Shown here one piece after another: positions 35,011 through 43,960 of a stretch of DNA of 64,000 bases. Position numbers and translations under genes: made by a program. The notes beneath the pieces were generated by a model. It was not told the origin of the DNA. It worked only from the letters and a program-made list of their open reading frames with translations, and did not search any database. The stretch's first letter is position 1, and every line of letters starts with the position of its first letter. Origin of the DNA: Maribellus luteus (GTDB lineage: Bacteria > Bacteroidota > Bacteroidia > Bacteroidales > Prolixibacteraceae); assembly GCF_003576475.1 (NCBI RefSeq), contig NZ_QWGR01000002.1:1-64000 (forward strand). Direction: 5' to 3'.

Positions 35011-37120
35011 TTTCAGTTGTCTGTATCATATCCCAAAATTCAATGGGCCAGGCTCCACCCTCCTTTAGGCTTTTATATAAAGCTATTAATTCCTCTTTCT
35101 GTCCTTTTTGACTAGCTGTGCTTGTGATATTTTCTACTTTGATTCCAAATCCTTCCAGTTTTTTATAGTCGGTCATTAAAATGGATTTTTCGTCGAAATG
35201 CACCTCCATTTGTTCTTTGGGCAGTTGTTTACTTCCATTTGCAAAGTAGTGAATATTGCAAACTGAACCGTCTTTGTATTTAAGGACTATGGCAACATTG
35301 TCGGAGCTGCTAAAATAACCTGTCTTAGGATTGAGTTTTTCGTAACTGATACTTTCAACTTCAGAACCCGTAAAATAGGTCATCAAATCTATAATATGAC
35401 AAGCTTCTCCAACAATCCTTCCTCCATCTTCATGTACCCAATGATCCAATGGAATGTACCCAGCATTCATCCGGTATTGAATAAACAATGGGTTTATTCG
35501 CTTATCGGTATGCTTTTTTATTTCGTTTGCGTATTTACTAAACCTGCGGTTAAACCCTGGCATTAGGACTGGTTTATCTTTGGTTTCGTTGGCGTAAAAC
35601 TCCTTGATTTTATCTAAACCTTGCTGAGTAGTTGATAAGGGTTTTTCCACAAAAACGTGCTTTCCTGCTTCCAAAAACTTCAATGCAAGTTCTGCGTGGC
35701 TATCATGACGAGTACAAATTAATGCTAAATCAACATTCTTATCGTTTATTATGTCTTCGACATTGCTTGTTACAACATTCGCCCCAAACTGAGTTCCAAG
35801 CGCTTTTGCTTTATGTCCGGTTCTGTTTACAACCGCATAGAGGTTATATTTATCCGACAAATCGTTAAGATTTGGTAAATGCATTCCAGTGGCAAAAGAA
35901 CCGGCACCTATTAATGCGACATTTATTTTATCGTGATCAACCTTTTTATTGTTAACAATGACTTTCCTAGGATGATGTAAGAGGGCTGCTAATTCGTCAG
36001 ATGGTTCTCCATATTCAAGAATAACCATTAGCGGCTTGTTCTCTTTGTCGTGGTATGTATTGTAGGCTTCTTCTACATTTTCGATTGGAAAAGTTTTCTC
36101 GATAATTCTATCCAGTGTTATTTCGCCAGAACCGAGTAACCGCAAATACTCTGTCATATTTCGGTTTTCAGTCCACCTTACATAACTAAAAGGGTAATCC
36201 AATCCTTTTTCTTCGTAATTATTATCATACCTGCCAGGCCCATAAGATGTGGAAATCAGGAAATCAAGTTCTTTAGCATACATGTCTCCTCTTTTTATTT
36301 CCATCCCGGATACGCCTACCAATACTACTCTTCCCTTTCTTTTACAGGACTTAAAAGCATCTGATAATGGTCCGGAACTAGCAGTGGCTGCGGTAAAAAG
36401 AACCGCATCTGCACCGTAACCATCTGTGTGGTTTGTTATTAATTTTACCTGATCTTCTTGTGCCGGGTTTATGGTAAGCTCTGCTCCTAATTCTTTAGCA
36501 ATCGATAATCGCTTGTTATCAATATCAACAGCAATTACCCTCACCCCTGACACTTTCAGCATCTGCACCGATAGTAAACCTAAAATTCCGGCTCCAACTA
36601 CAACTGCTGTTTCTCCAAAGCGCAAATCGGCACGTCTTACCCCTTGCATCGCAATGCCTCCCAGAGTAACAGTTGAGGCTTCTTTAAAATCTAAGCCATC
36701 GGGCATTTTCATGACAAGATTCTGAGGGACATCAATAAATTCGGCGTGATTCGCTATTCCTGCCCCTGCGGCAGCGACCTTATCGCCAATTTTAAAACCT
36801 GATACTCCTTGGCCTAACCCAATTACAACACCACTTGCAGAATACCCAATCGGTTTTCCTCCTTCTTTTTGCCCTTTAATACGTTGCATGGTTTTCTTTA
36901 TACCATACTGCTGGATCATTCCCAAGCCTTGCTTTACTAATTCAGGTTGATCTAAGGCCAATTGTATCAACGATTTTTTGGTAACGTCAATGTTTGACAT
37001 CTCTGTTCCTGCAGAGATACAGCTATTAACGACTTTTATTAAAATACCACCATTTCTAGTCAAAGGAGCGGGAATGGTTTCATTGATAACTTTCCCCTTT
37101 TTTACGATTGCTTGTTGCAT
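34991..37120 (-). CDS. Bi-domain oxidoreductase: zinc-type alcohol dehydrogenase fused to Gfo/Idh/MocA
   Basis: 709 residues. Residues 1-350 are a medium-chain dehydrogenase (GVSGFKIGDKVAAAG, then the cofactor motif VVGAGILGLLSVQML at 175-189). Residues about 370-700 are a Gfo/Idh/MocA enzyme beginning VALIGAGSFATGMHLPNL, with VEKPLST and GRIVGEACHIIDLM. This fusion recurs in polysaccharide clusters that also carry heparinase-family genes; its substrate is unknown, a nucleotide-sugar redox or epimerising step being likely. The ATG at 37120 is preferred to an upstream frame. It is the only minus-strand gene between 21.3 and 39.7 kb. Confidence 0.9.
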   Translation of the reverse strand: MQQAIVKKGKVINETIPAPLTRNGGILIKVVNSCISAGTEMSNIDVTKKSLIQLALDQPELVKQGLGMIQQYGIKKTMQRIKGQKEGGKPIGYSASGVVIGLGQGVSGFKIGDKVAAAGAGIANHAEFIDVPQNLVMKMPDGLDFKEASTVTLGGIAMQGVRRADLRFGETAVVVGAGILGLLSVQMLKVSGVRVIAVDIDNKRLSIAKELGAELTINPAQEDQVKLITNHTDGYGADAVLFTAATASSGPLSDAFKSCKRKGRVVLVGVSGMEIKRGDMYAKELDFLISTSYGPGRYDNNYEEKGLDYPFSYVRWTENRNMTEYLRLLGSGEITLDRIIEKTFPIENVEEAYNTYHDKENKPLMVILEYGEPSDELAALLHHPRKVIVNNKKVDHDKINVALIGAGSFATGMHLPNLNDLSDKYNLYAVVNRTGHKAKALGTQFGANVVTSNVEDIINDKNVDLALICTRHDSHAELALKFLEAGKHVFVEKPLSTTQQGLDKIKEFYANETKDKPVLMPGFNRRFSKYANEIKKHTDKRINPLFIQYRMNAGYIPLDHWVHEDGGRIVGEACHIIDLMTYFTGSEVESISYEKLNPKTGYFSSSDNVAIVLKYKDGSVCNIHYFANGSKQLPKEQMEVHFDEKSILMTDYKKLEGFGIKVENITSTASQKGQKEELIALYKSLKEGGAWPIEFWDMIQTTEISFAVV

Positions 37121-37156
37121 ATTGATAATTGGTTGTTGCGGCGAATTTAAAAAAAT

Positions 37157-37186
37157 TTTAACCAACACTAAAATGTGCTACTTTTG
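37157..37186 (+). promoter_or_regulatory. Promoter of the YfhO-family gene
   Basis: TACTTTTG (37179-37186) matches TAnnTTTG exactly; TTT at 37157-37159, 19 bases upstream, matches two of three -33 positions. It lies 25 bases before the ATG at 37211. Confidence 0.5.
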
Positions 37187-37210
37187 TGTACCACATAAAC
37201 TTTCATTAAT

Positions 37211-39745
37211 ATGAAATTGAAAAAGTACTTGCCTTATCTTGTTGCCTTATTTTTGTTTGCAATTTTTACCGTTATATATTTTGCCCCTTCCATTTCCGGG
37301 AAAATTATCTATAGTTCCGATGGGGTGAGTTCTATTGGGTCTGGTCGAGAAGTTTCAAAATATCATGAAGAAAGTGGGGAGAGATACAATCCAATTATAT
37401 GGACTAATTCGTTATTTTCAGGTATGCCTACCTATATGGTAGCTGCTCCAGACTGGAAAAACAAGACAATTAACATTACGCGGATTAGCAGAAATATATT
37501 CAACACCCGGTATGCCTATATTTTTGTCGGGCTTGTGGGAGTCTTTTTATTCTTAGTAGTGCTTGGGATCAACCCCTGGCTAAGCATTGTGGGGGCATTT
37601 GCTTATAACCTGGCTTCTTTTCATTATATATTAATGGCTCATGGGCATAATGCAAAAGCCATGGTTGTCAGCCTGTATGCCTATGTTTTAATTGGTATGA
37701 TACTGGTTTTGAGACATCGAAAGTACTTTTGGGGAACTTTATTGTTTACATTTTCTGTGGTATGGCAAATTGTAGCAGGTCATATTCAAATGACATATTA
37801 TTTACTATTTATCGCTTTGGGATACTATATTGCAGAAGGGGTAATTATGTTTAAACAAAGACAACTGAAAGAGTTTGCCAAAGGCACAGGATTATTGCTC
37901 TTTGGAGCTGTCGTTGCAGTTAGCACCAATACTGGAAAATTATGGACTGAATATGAATACGGGACGCATACCATGAGGGGAGGAAGAGAAATAACTTCTC
38001 AAAATACACAGGCCTCTGCTTCCGAAGCATCAAAAGAAGGACTTAGTAACGAATATATTCTTGCCTACTCTTACGATTTAGGAGAGTCTTTTTCCGGATT
38101 CTTGCCTCAGGCCAAAGGACTTTATAAACCGCTGTCAGAACAGTCTGCATTATACAAAGCATTGAAAAGTAGCGGGAATGAGGCTGTTGCCAAATCGTTT
38201 AACAAAGATGGGCAATATTTTTACTGGGGACACCAAACCGCCTCTGCGGCACCGTTTTATTATGGTGTTGTTGTTTTTGTATTGTTTATTCTGGGTTTAT
38301 TTTTAGTGAAAGGCCATGTAAAATATTGGTTGGCATCGGTCGTTTGTGTGACCTGGATACTTACCATCGGGAAAAATAGCTATGGAGAATATTCTGGATT
38401 ATTCTATAGTATTCAAAGTTTCTTTATTGAATACATTCCGTTGTATGACAAGTTCAGGGATGTTAAGAACATTGTGTTCGTGCAGTCACTGGCAATGATG
38501 TTACTTGGTTTTATCGGATTATCAAAACTCTTAACGAAGGAGCTTCCAAAGAAACAACTAACAACGGCACTTAGGAACACCGCAATTGTTGTTGGTGGTT
38601 TGTTTTTGATTATAGCTGCATTTCCCACAATTCTGGGCAATACTGCTTCGCCCAGAGATGCAATGATATTTAAAGGATGGCCCGAATTCTTGATGACTGC
38701 ACTGCAGGATACTCGCGCAGAAGCAATACGTAGCGATGCGTTCCGAGGATTAATTTTTGGAGGGGTAACGCTTGGCTTATTTTTACTGGTAGTAATAGAT
38801 AAGTTGAAAGGAAGTTATGCAATTATGGGTTTGCTGGGCATCATTTTTATAGATATGGTGCCATTTGATCTCAAGTCACTCAGTTATGACACCTTTGTGA
38901 ATCAAAAATCAACAGATAAGTTGATACAAGAAACTCAGGCAGACATTGACATATTAAAAGATAAAGATCCGAATTATAGAGTCTTAAAATTTGGAGATAC
39001 TTTTAATGACGCTCTAACTTCCGCGTATCATAAATCGATTGGAGGATATTCTGCCGCCAAATTAAGCCGTTATCAGGATTTGATTGAGTATTGTCTTTCC
39101 CCATTTATGAGAAAAGTTGCTGCAAGTAAATCAAATGCAGAAATGCAGGAGAGCTTATTTAGTAATAACGTTATAAATATGTTGAATACTAAATATTTCA
39201 TTCTTGACGAAAATGCCCAGCCGGTAAAAAATCCTAATACTTATGGTAATGCATGGTTTGCTCATAGATATATCACTTCAGATGGTGCATTGGATGAAAT
39301 TACAAAGCTTCAGACAATTGATGCGAAGGAAGAGGTAGTTGTTGATAAAAGGTTTGTACATTTTGTTGATTCTAAGGTATTCGCAGAAGACTCTACTGCG
39401 ACTATTTCTTTGGAAAAGTATCATCCGAACCATTTGGAGTACAAAAGTCATACAGAGAGTGAACAAATGGCTGTTTTTTCGGAAATATTTTATGCTCCCA
39501 ATGGTTGGCAGGCATATATTGATGGGGAAAAAGCTGATCATTTCAGAGTGAACTATGTGTTACGGGCAATGATTATTCCGGCAGGTGCTCATACTGTTGA
39601 ATTTAAGTTTGAGCCTACTTCGTATTACACCGGAACGAAAATATCATTAGTGACTTCCTATCTTCTCACGTTACTACTTATTGGTGGTGTTGCATTTGAA
39701 GGTTATAAATATTGGAAACGAAATAAAGGAAAAAAAGCGGTTTAG
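37211..39745 (+). CDS. YfhO-family multi-pass membrane protein
   Basis: 844 residues with about 12-14 hydrophobic helices spread over 8-560 and again near 810-830, and a soluble domain between them (about 570-800). The pattern matches YfhO-type proteins, which share the GT-C topology of lipid-sugar-dependent glycosyltransferases and have been linked to glycosylation of lipoteichoic acid in Firmicutes. Transfer of a sugar outside the cytoplasmic membrane is possible but unproven. ATG at 37211. Its stop overlaps the convergent asnB stop by 4 bases. Confidence 0.85.
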   Translation: MKLKKYLPYLVALFLFAIFTVIYFAPSISGKIIYSSDGVSSIGSGREVSKYHEESGERYNPIIWTNSLFSGMPTYMVAAPDWKNKTINITRISRNIFNTRYAYIFVGLVGVFLFLVVLGINPWLSIVGAFAYNLASFHYILMAHGHNAKAMVVSLYAYVLIGMILVLRHRKYFWGTLLFTFSVVWQIVAGHIQMTYYLLFIALGYYIAEGVIMFKQRQLKEFAKGTGLLLFGAVVAVSTNTGKLWTEYEYGTHTMRGGREITSQNTQASASEASKEGLSNEYILAYSYDLGESFSGFLPQAKGLYKPLSEQSALYKALKSSGNEAVAKSFNKDGQYFYWGHQTASAAPFYYGVVVFVLFILGLFLVKGHVKYWLASVVCVTWILTIGKNSYGEYSGLFYSIQSFFIEYIPLYDKFRDVKNIVFVQSLAMMLLGFIGLSKLLTKELPKKQLTTALRNTAIVVGGLFLIIAAFPTILGNTASPRDAMIFKGWPEFLMTALQDTRAEAIRSDAFRGLIFGGVTLGLFLLVVIDKLKGSYAIMGLLGIIFIDMVPFDLKSLSYDTFVNQKSTDKLIQETQADIDILKDKDPNYRVLKFGDTFNDALTSAYHKSIGGYSAAKLSRYQDLIEYCLSPFMRKVAASKSNAEMQESLFSNNVINMLNTKYFILDENAQPVKNPNTYGNAWFAHRYITSDGALDEITKLQTIDAKEEVVVDKRFVHFVDSKVFAEDSTATISLEKYHPNHLEYKSHTESEQMAVFSEIFYAPNGWQAYIDGEKADHFRVNYVLRAMIIPAGAHTVEFKFEPTSYYTGTKISLVTSYLLTLLLIGGVAFEGYKYWKRNKGKKAV

Positions 39746-41661
39746 TCTTTGTGGGAAGGATTGTTCTTTAAAAACATCTTTTCCCATTTAGCATAGCCTA
39801 ATACTACCCAAAGATAGTTGTAATGCCAACGTAATTTAGGATGGGCAGGATAATCTAAAATGCGTCGAATATAACTGTAGTTGAAAATGCTTTGTTGGCG
39901 GATAAACTCTGGTGTAAGCTCTTTCTCAATCTCGGCTTTAAGGTCTTTTTTGAACTGTAAATAAGAATTCACCGTAAACCCCCATTTTTTCTTGGTTATA
40001 ATTTTGGGTGGTAGTTTATCCTCCATTGCTTTTCTAAAGATAGCTTTTGTTGTACCATGATTAATCTTCATTTGTACTGGCAACGAAAAACCGAACTCTA
40101 CCAAATCTTTATCCAGAAAGGGTACCCGTTCTTCTACCGAATTAGCCATTGACATGCGGTCATTCGTCAACAGATAGTCATTGACCATCTTGGTTTGAAA
40201 TTCTGTCAACAGAACTGTATCAACCGCATTAGTCCCTTTCTCGAGTGCATCGAAGAAAGGTTTAAATTCATGAACCACCTGCCAACGCTCTTTCAACACC
40301 ACATCACAATATTCAGGGGCATAAATTTCTTTATAAAAGCCTTCGTCGAAGTCCCAAACATTGCGAATAATCAGATAAAAACGTTCTATTTGACCAATGG
40401 ATAAAAGCATCTGAACTCCTCGGCGATATTCATCAAAACGCAAAGTTCTACTTGAATTCTGGAGTTTGAATAAAATATCCGACTTAATTCGGGCCAGTTT
40501 CTGCATCCATCGCGGCATATTTTGATGCCACGTATTAAATGGATAGATAAACTTATGAATGTCGTATCCGGCAAAAAGTTCGTCACCGCCCAATCCGCCA
40601 AGAACCACTTTTATGTTTTGGCTTCTGACAAATTCCGACATTTTATAGCCTTGTAATAAATTTATTTTGGGTTCCTCTGCATGCCATATTACTTTATCCA
40701 AATCTCCGAGAGGATTCATGGACAAACTGTGTGTGTGATGGTTAGTATTAAATGCTTTGGCTATTCGTTCTGCATCAGGAAATTCGTCAGTCGGTTCGTT
40801 AAAACCAAGCGTATAGGTGTTGATTTGAGAGACACCTATTTCGTGCATCTTCTGGACAATCGTAGAAGAATCAAGTCCTCCCGAGAGATAAACTCCGATA
40901 GGGACATCACTGATCAATTGACGTTTTACAGCTTGTTTAATGTGAAAATTAACACTTTCGATCGCTTCGTTTTCCGAAATAGTATGATTTGTTTCAGGAG
41001 TAAGCTTCCAATATGGTCTTACCTCCAGGCTATTATTCTTAAATACTGCATAGTGAGCAGGAGGCAAGCGCTTAATGCCCGCAAAAAGTGTTTCGTTACT
41101 TTGTGTATAGCGCAGATTTAGATGGTAGTGCAGAGCCTTGTAATTAACTGCAATATTATATTTGGGATGTAGAATAATGGATTTTTGTTCCGATCCGAAC
41201 AGGAATACACCGTCTTTATGGTAATAATGCAACGGCTTTACCCCGAAATGGTCACGTCCCAACATGAGTACCTTTTCGCTCAAATCATAAATAGCAAACG
41301 CAAAAATGCCGTTTAACTTATCAACAAAGTTGGGCCCGTGCTCTTCATAGAGATGGACTAATATTTCGGTGTCGGAATTGGTAGAGAAGTGGTGACCTTT
41401 ACCCTCCAGCTCTTTCCGAACTTCTTTAAAATTATATATTTCACCATTGTAAACAACCGCAATAGTCTTGTCTTCATTAAAAATAGGCTGGTTTCCGGTA
41501 CTTAGGTCAATAATAGAAAGCCGGCGATGTCCCAATATACAATCGCCGTGTGCAAACAGCGATTTATCATCAGGGCCACGGTGTGCAATTGCATCAAGCA
41601 TTTGGGACATTAATTCCCGGTTGTTTTTTCCTTCTTCTATTATTCCTGCAATACCACACAT
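39742..41661 (-). CDS. asnB: Glutamine-hydrolysing asparagine synthase-family amidotransferase
   Basis: 639 residues. Cys2 (MCGIAGI) is the glutaminase nucleophile of the N-terminal Ntn domain (about 2-190); the ATP-pyrophosphatase motif YLSGGLDSS spans 258-266 and GLGGDELFAGY follows. All catalytic elements of AsnB are kept. As the last gene of an operon with WecB, WecC and a C5-epimerase-like protein it may instead amidate a uronic-acid sugar, as AsnB-like proteins do in some O-antigen loci. Sequence alone does not separate the two roles. ATG at 41661. Confidence 0.92.
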   Translation of the reverse strand: MCGIAGIIEEGKNNRELMSQMLDAIAHRGPDDKSLFAHGDCILGHRRLSIIDLSTGNQPIFNEDKTIAVVYNGEIYNFKEVRKELEGKGHHFSTNSDTEILVHLYEEHGPNFVDKLNGIFAFAIYDLSEKVLMLGRDHFGVKPLHYYHKDGVFLFGSEQKSIILHPKYNIAVNYKALHYHLNLRYTQSNETLFAGIKRLPPAHYAVFKNNSLEVRPYWKLTPETNHTISENEAIESVNFHIKQAVKRQLISDVPIGVYLSGGLDSSTIVQKMHEIGVSQINTYTLGFNEPTDEFPDAERIAKAFNTNHHTHSLSMNPLGDLDKVIWHAEEPKINLLQGYKMSEFVRSQNIKVVLGGLGGDELFAGYDIHKFIYPFNTWHQNMPRWMQKLARIKSDILFKLQNSSRTLRFDEYRRGVQMLLSIGQIERFYLIIRNVWDFDEGFYKEIYAPEYCDVVLKERWQVVHEFKPFFDALEKGTNAVDTVLLTEFQTKMVNDYLLTNDRMSMANSVEERVPFLDKDLVEFGFSLPVQMKINHGTTKAIFRKAMEDKLPPKIITKKKWGFTVNSYLQFKKDLKAEIEKELTPEFIRQQSIFNYSYIRRILDYPAHPKLRWHYNYLWVVLGYAKWEKMFLKNNPSHKD

Positions 41662-41675
41662 AAGAAATTCCTTTC

Positions 41676-42683
41676 TTACAGCCTGTTCATTTTTCTGAGT
41701 GCTGTAAATTTTAGCTTATACATTCTTACAACATTAAAAGAGCGGTCATAGCTTCTTAACTTTGAAACGTATTCCCCTATTATTTTATTCCCTGAAATGC
41801 TTTTTAGAATCTGCAATTGAGCTGTAACCAACCTTAAATATCCGACAGTACAGGGGTCGTTGGAAGGATAAAACTCCAGGTCGCAAAGATTAAATTTCAT
41901 CCAAAATCCCAAATCATATTCGGGTAAACGTTTAACTAGCCCATCTATTCCGGCATTAAATATTTGGAGAGCTAAATTATGCCCATCTGCATCCACATCC
42001 AGAGTTATCGCCCTAACCGCGTCATACACTCCGAAAAGAGAGAACATATGGCCATCTAGTACACGCGTAGGTTTTTCGGCAATATATTCCTCGTAAAAAG
42101 GTGCAGTGTTCAAGTCAACTGCCACTCCTCCTTCAGAAACGCTGTAAGTAAACGGGACCAGGGCTTTTTTGCAAACTTCCAAATATTTTATGTTTCCGGT
42201 TAGTTGCCAAGCTCTCAATAAAACAGAAAGTCCTCTGCTTTGACTGAATGCCGATTTCCATGGTTTTGTAATACGGTATTCTGGTTTTGGGGTTTCCGTT
42301 AACCAATATACACCGACTTTATCATCCTCGGTTTTGTTTTCATAAAACCATTCTGCAATTCTCAGGAAATGTGCTTTTTTTTGCTCGTCATGCGTATTCA
42401 GATACGAATGGAAAACAGCCAGGGCATATTGTCCTATGGTGATCGGGTAGTAGTAATAGCCGGCCCGATCTTGTACGTCAATATAAGAATGAACCTGGGG
42501 AACTCCATGATCGTCAAACTGAAATGCCTTGTTCCCTCCTCTACTGTTTACCAGTTCTTCTTTAAACTTTATGTAGTAGTAGTTTAAATCATTTGAGTAA
42601 TCTAAATTGAGTTCTATCTCTTTGTTCTCTTTTAGGTCAGTACGAAGTCGTTTTAAAAAGAATATGATCTTTTTGATTTTCAT
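41676..42683 (-). CDS. D-glucuronyl C5-epimerase-like protein
   Basis: 335 residues matching the C-terminal catalytic domain of heparosan glucuronyl C5-epimerase: YYYYPITIGQYAL (77-89), SAFSQSRGLSVLLRAW (144-159), SEGGV (183-187), FYEEY (196-200) and VLDGHMFSLFGVYD (208-221), in the same order. These enzymes convert D-glucuronate to L-iduronate inside a polymer. No signal peptide, so it would act in the cytoplasm, perhaps on lipid-linked intermediates. ATG at 42683 overlaps the preceding gene's stop by 4 bases (ATGA), indicating translational coupling. Confidence 0.87.
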   Translation of the reverse strand: MKIKKIIFFLKRLRTDLKENKEIELNLDYSNDLNYYYIKFKEELVNSRGGNKAFQFDDHGVPQVHSYIDVQDRAGYYYYPITIGQYALAVFHSYLNTHDEQKKAHFLRIAEWFYENKTEDDKVGVYWLTETPKPEYRITKPWKSAFSQSRGLSVLLRAWQLTGNIKYLEVCKKALVPFTYSVSEGGVAVDLNTAPFYEEYIAEKPTRVLDGHMFSLFGVYDAVRAITLDVDADGHNLALQIFNAGIDGLVKRLPEYDLGFWMKFNLCDLEFYPSNDPCTVGYLRLVTAQLQILKSISGNKIIGEYVSKLRSYDRSFNVVRMYKLKFTALRKMNRL

Positions 42684-43954
42684 GATAATCCGTCAAAAAT
42701 TTCTGCTAATCTTCTGCTTAATTCTTTTCTCTCGTAATTCTTTACATTCTTATTTTGCCCGGACAGAACCTTTTCCTTCAATCGTTGCTCGATAAAATCC
42801 TTAATTCCTTCAACATCATCATAGTCAAACAATACTCCGGAACCAGTTTCTCTTAAAATATTATCTACACTACATCCTTTTTTGCCAAGGCCAAGCACCG
42901 GGATGCCGCATCCAAGATAATCAAAAAGCTTTCCTGCAATAAATAAATCGTTGTTAGGAACATTGTCAATTGGCAGAATGCATGCTGTACTGGATTTTAT
43001 TTCAGCAATAACCTCCTGGTATGGAATGTATGGATTATAAACAACAATATTTTGTAAGTTAAACTTTGAGATCTCCTTCTTGACTTCATCAGAGATATTA
43101 CCGATAAATTTTAATTCGATGTTTTTGTAACTTTCCGATTGCAGGACTTTTAGAAGAGAATATGGGATTCTCTCCTTGGGTAAAGTTCCTGTATGGATCA
43201 ATGTTATTTTTTTATTTTCAGAAGGAGCTACTTTATCGATAAACTCTGCATCAAAACCATTGGTTATGGTTTGTATTTTTTCTTTGGGTATCTGATACTT
43301 CTCGTTGATTAACCGGGTAAATCCATCGCAGGTGGTAATAATCCTATCCGTGTTATTAAAAACCTTATGCTGTAGCTTAATATTCCGTCTGAATGGATAT
43401 GAATTGGGATTCATAGTTTGGTAGGTGACAAATTCCATCCATGGATCACGAAAATCAGCGACCCATTTCAATTTTGATTTTTTAGCCAGCTTATTAGCAA
43501 TAAGTTGAAGCGAATGTGGAGGAGAACAGGAATATATAACATCAATATTTTCTTCTTTTATTATTTTCATCCCTGCTTTTACGGCGAAGCTCATCCACCC
43601 AATCCTTGCATCCGGAATAAAAATATTCATCCGGATAAAATGAGCAAATCTTTCGAAAAAGCTTTTCTTCTTATTCGTTAGAATATAGGTGTCTATTTTT
43701 GCATTTTTCTTTTTCCCGGTAAGCCATTTGTAAATTGTAAAAGGTTCAATTGTCAGGGTCTTATAAACCTTTACTTCTTTAGGAATCTCGTTTCCTAAAC
43801 TATTGTCGACTGCCGGATAATCTCCATTCTTAACTGTCAAAACTATAGGCTGCCAACCGAATTGTGGCAAGTACTTAGCAAACCGGAGTACCCTTTGCAC
43901 TCCCGGACCTCCGGAGGGAGGCCAATAGTAGGTGACAATCAGAACTTTTTTCAC
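42680..43954 (-). CDS. Glycosyltransferase family 4
   Basis: 424 residues with the GT-B layout. The N-terminal domain starts VLIVTYYWPPSGGPGVQRVLRFAKYLPQ in two blocks and contains DFRDPWMEFVTY; the C-terminal donor domain has ITLIHTGTLPKERIPYSLLK, YIPYQEVIAEI and the LFIAGKLFDYLGCGIPVLGL acid segment. Start is a GTG at 43954, 6 bases after wecC; no better ATG is near. Donor sugar unknown; UDP-ManNAcA, made by the two upstream genes, is the natural candidate. Confidence 0.9.
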   Translation of the reverse strand: MKKVLIVTYYWPPSGGPGVQRVLRFAKYLPQFGWQPIVLTVKNGDYPAVDNSLGNEIPKEVKVYKTLTIEPFTIYKWLTGKKKNAKIDTYILTNKKKSFFERFAHFIRMNIFIPDARIGWMSFAVKAGMKIIKEENIDVIYSCSPPHSLQLIANKLAKKSKLKWVADFRDPWMEFVTYQTMNPNSYPFRRNIKLQHKVFNNTDRIITTCDGFTRLINEKYQIPKEKIQTITNGFDAEFIDKVAPSENKKITLIHTGTLPKERIPYSLLKVLQSESYKNIELKFIGNISDEVKKEISKFNLQNIVVYNPYIPYQEVIAEIKSSTACILPIDNVPNNDLFIAGKLFDYLGCGIPVLGLGKKGCSVDNILRETGSGVLFDYDDVEGIKDFIEQRLKEKVLSGQNKNVKNYERKELSRRLAEIFDGLS

Positions 43955-43960
43955 TTAGAT

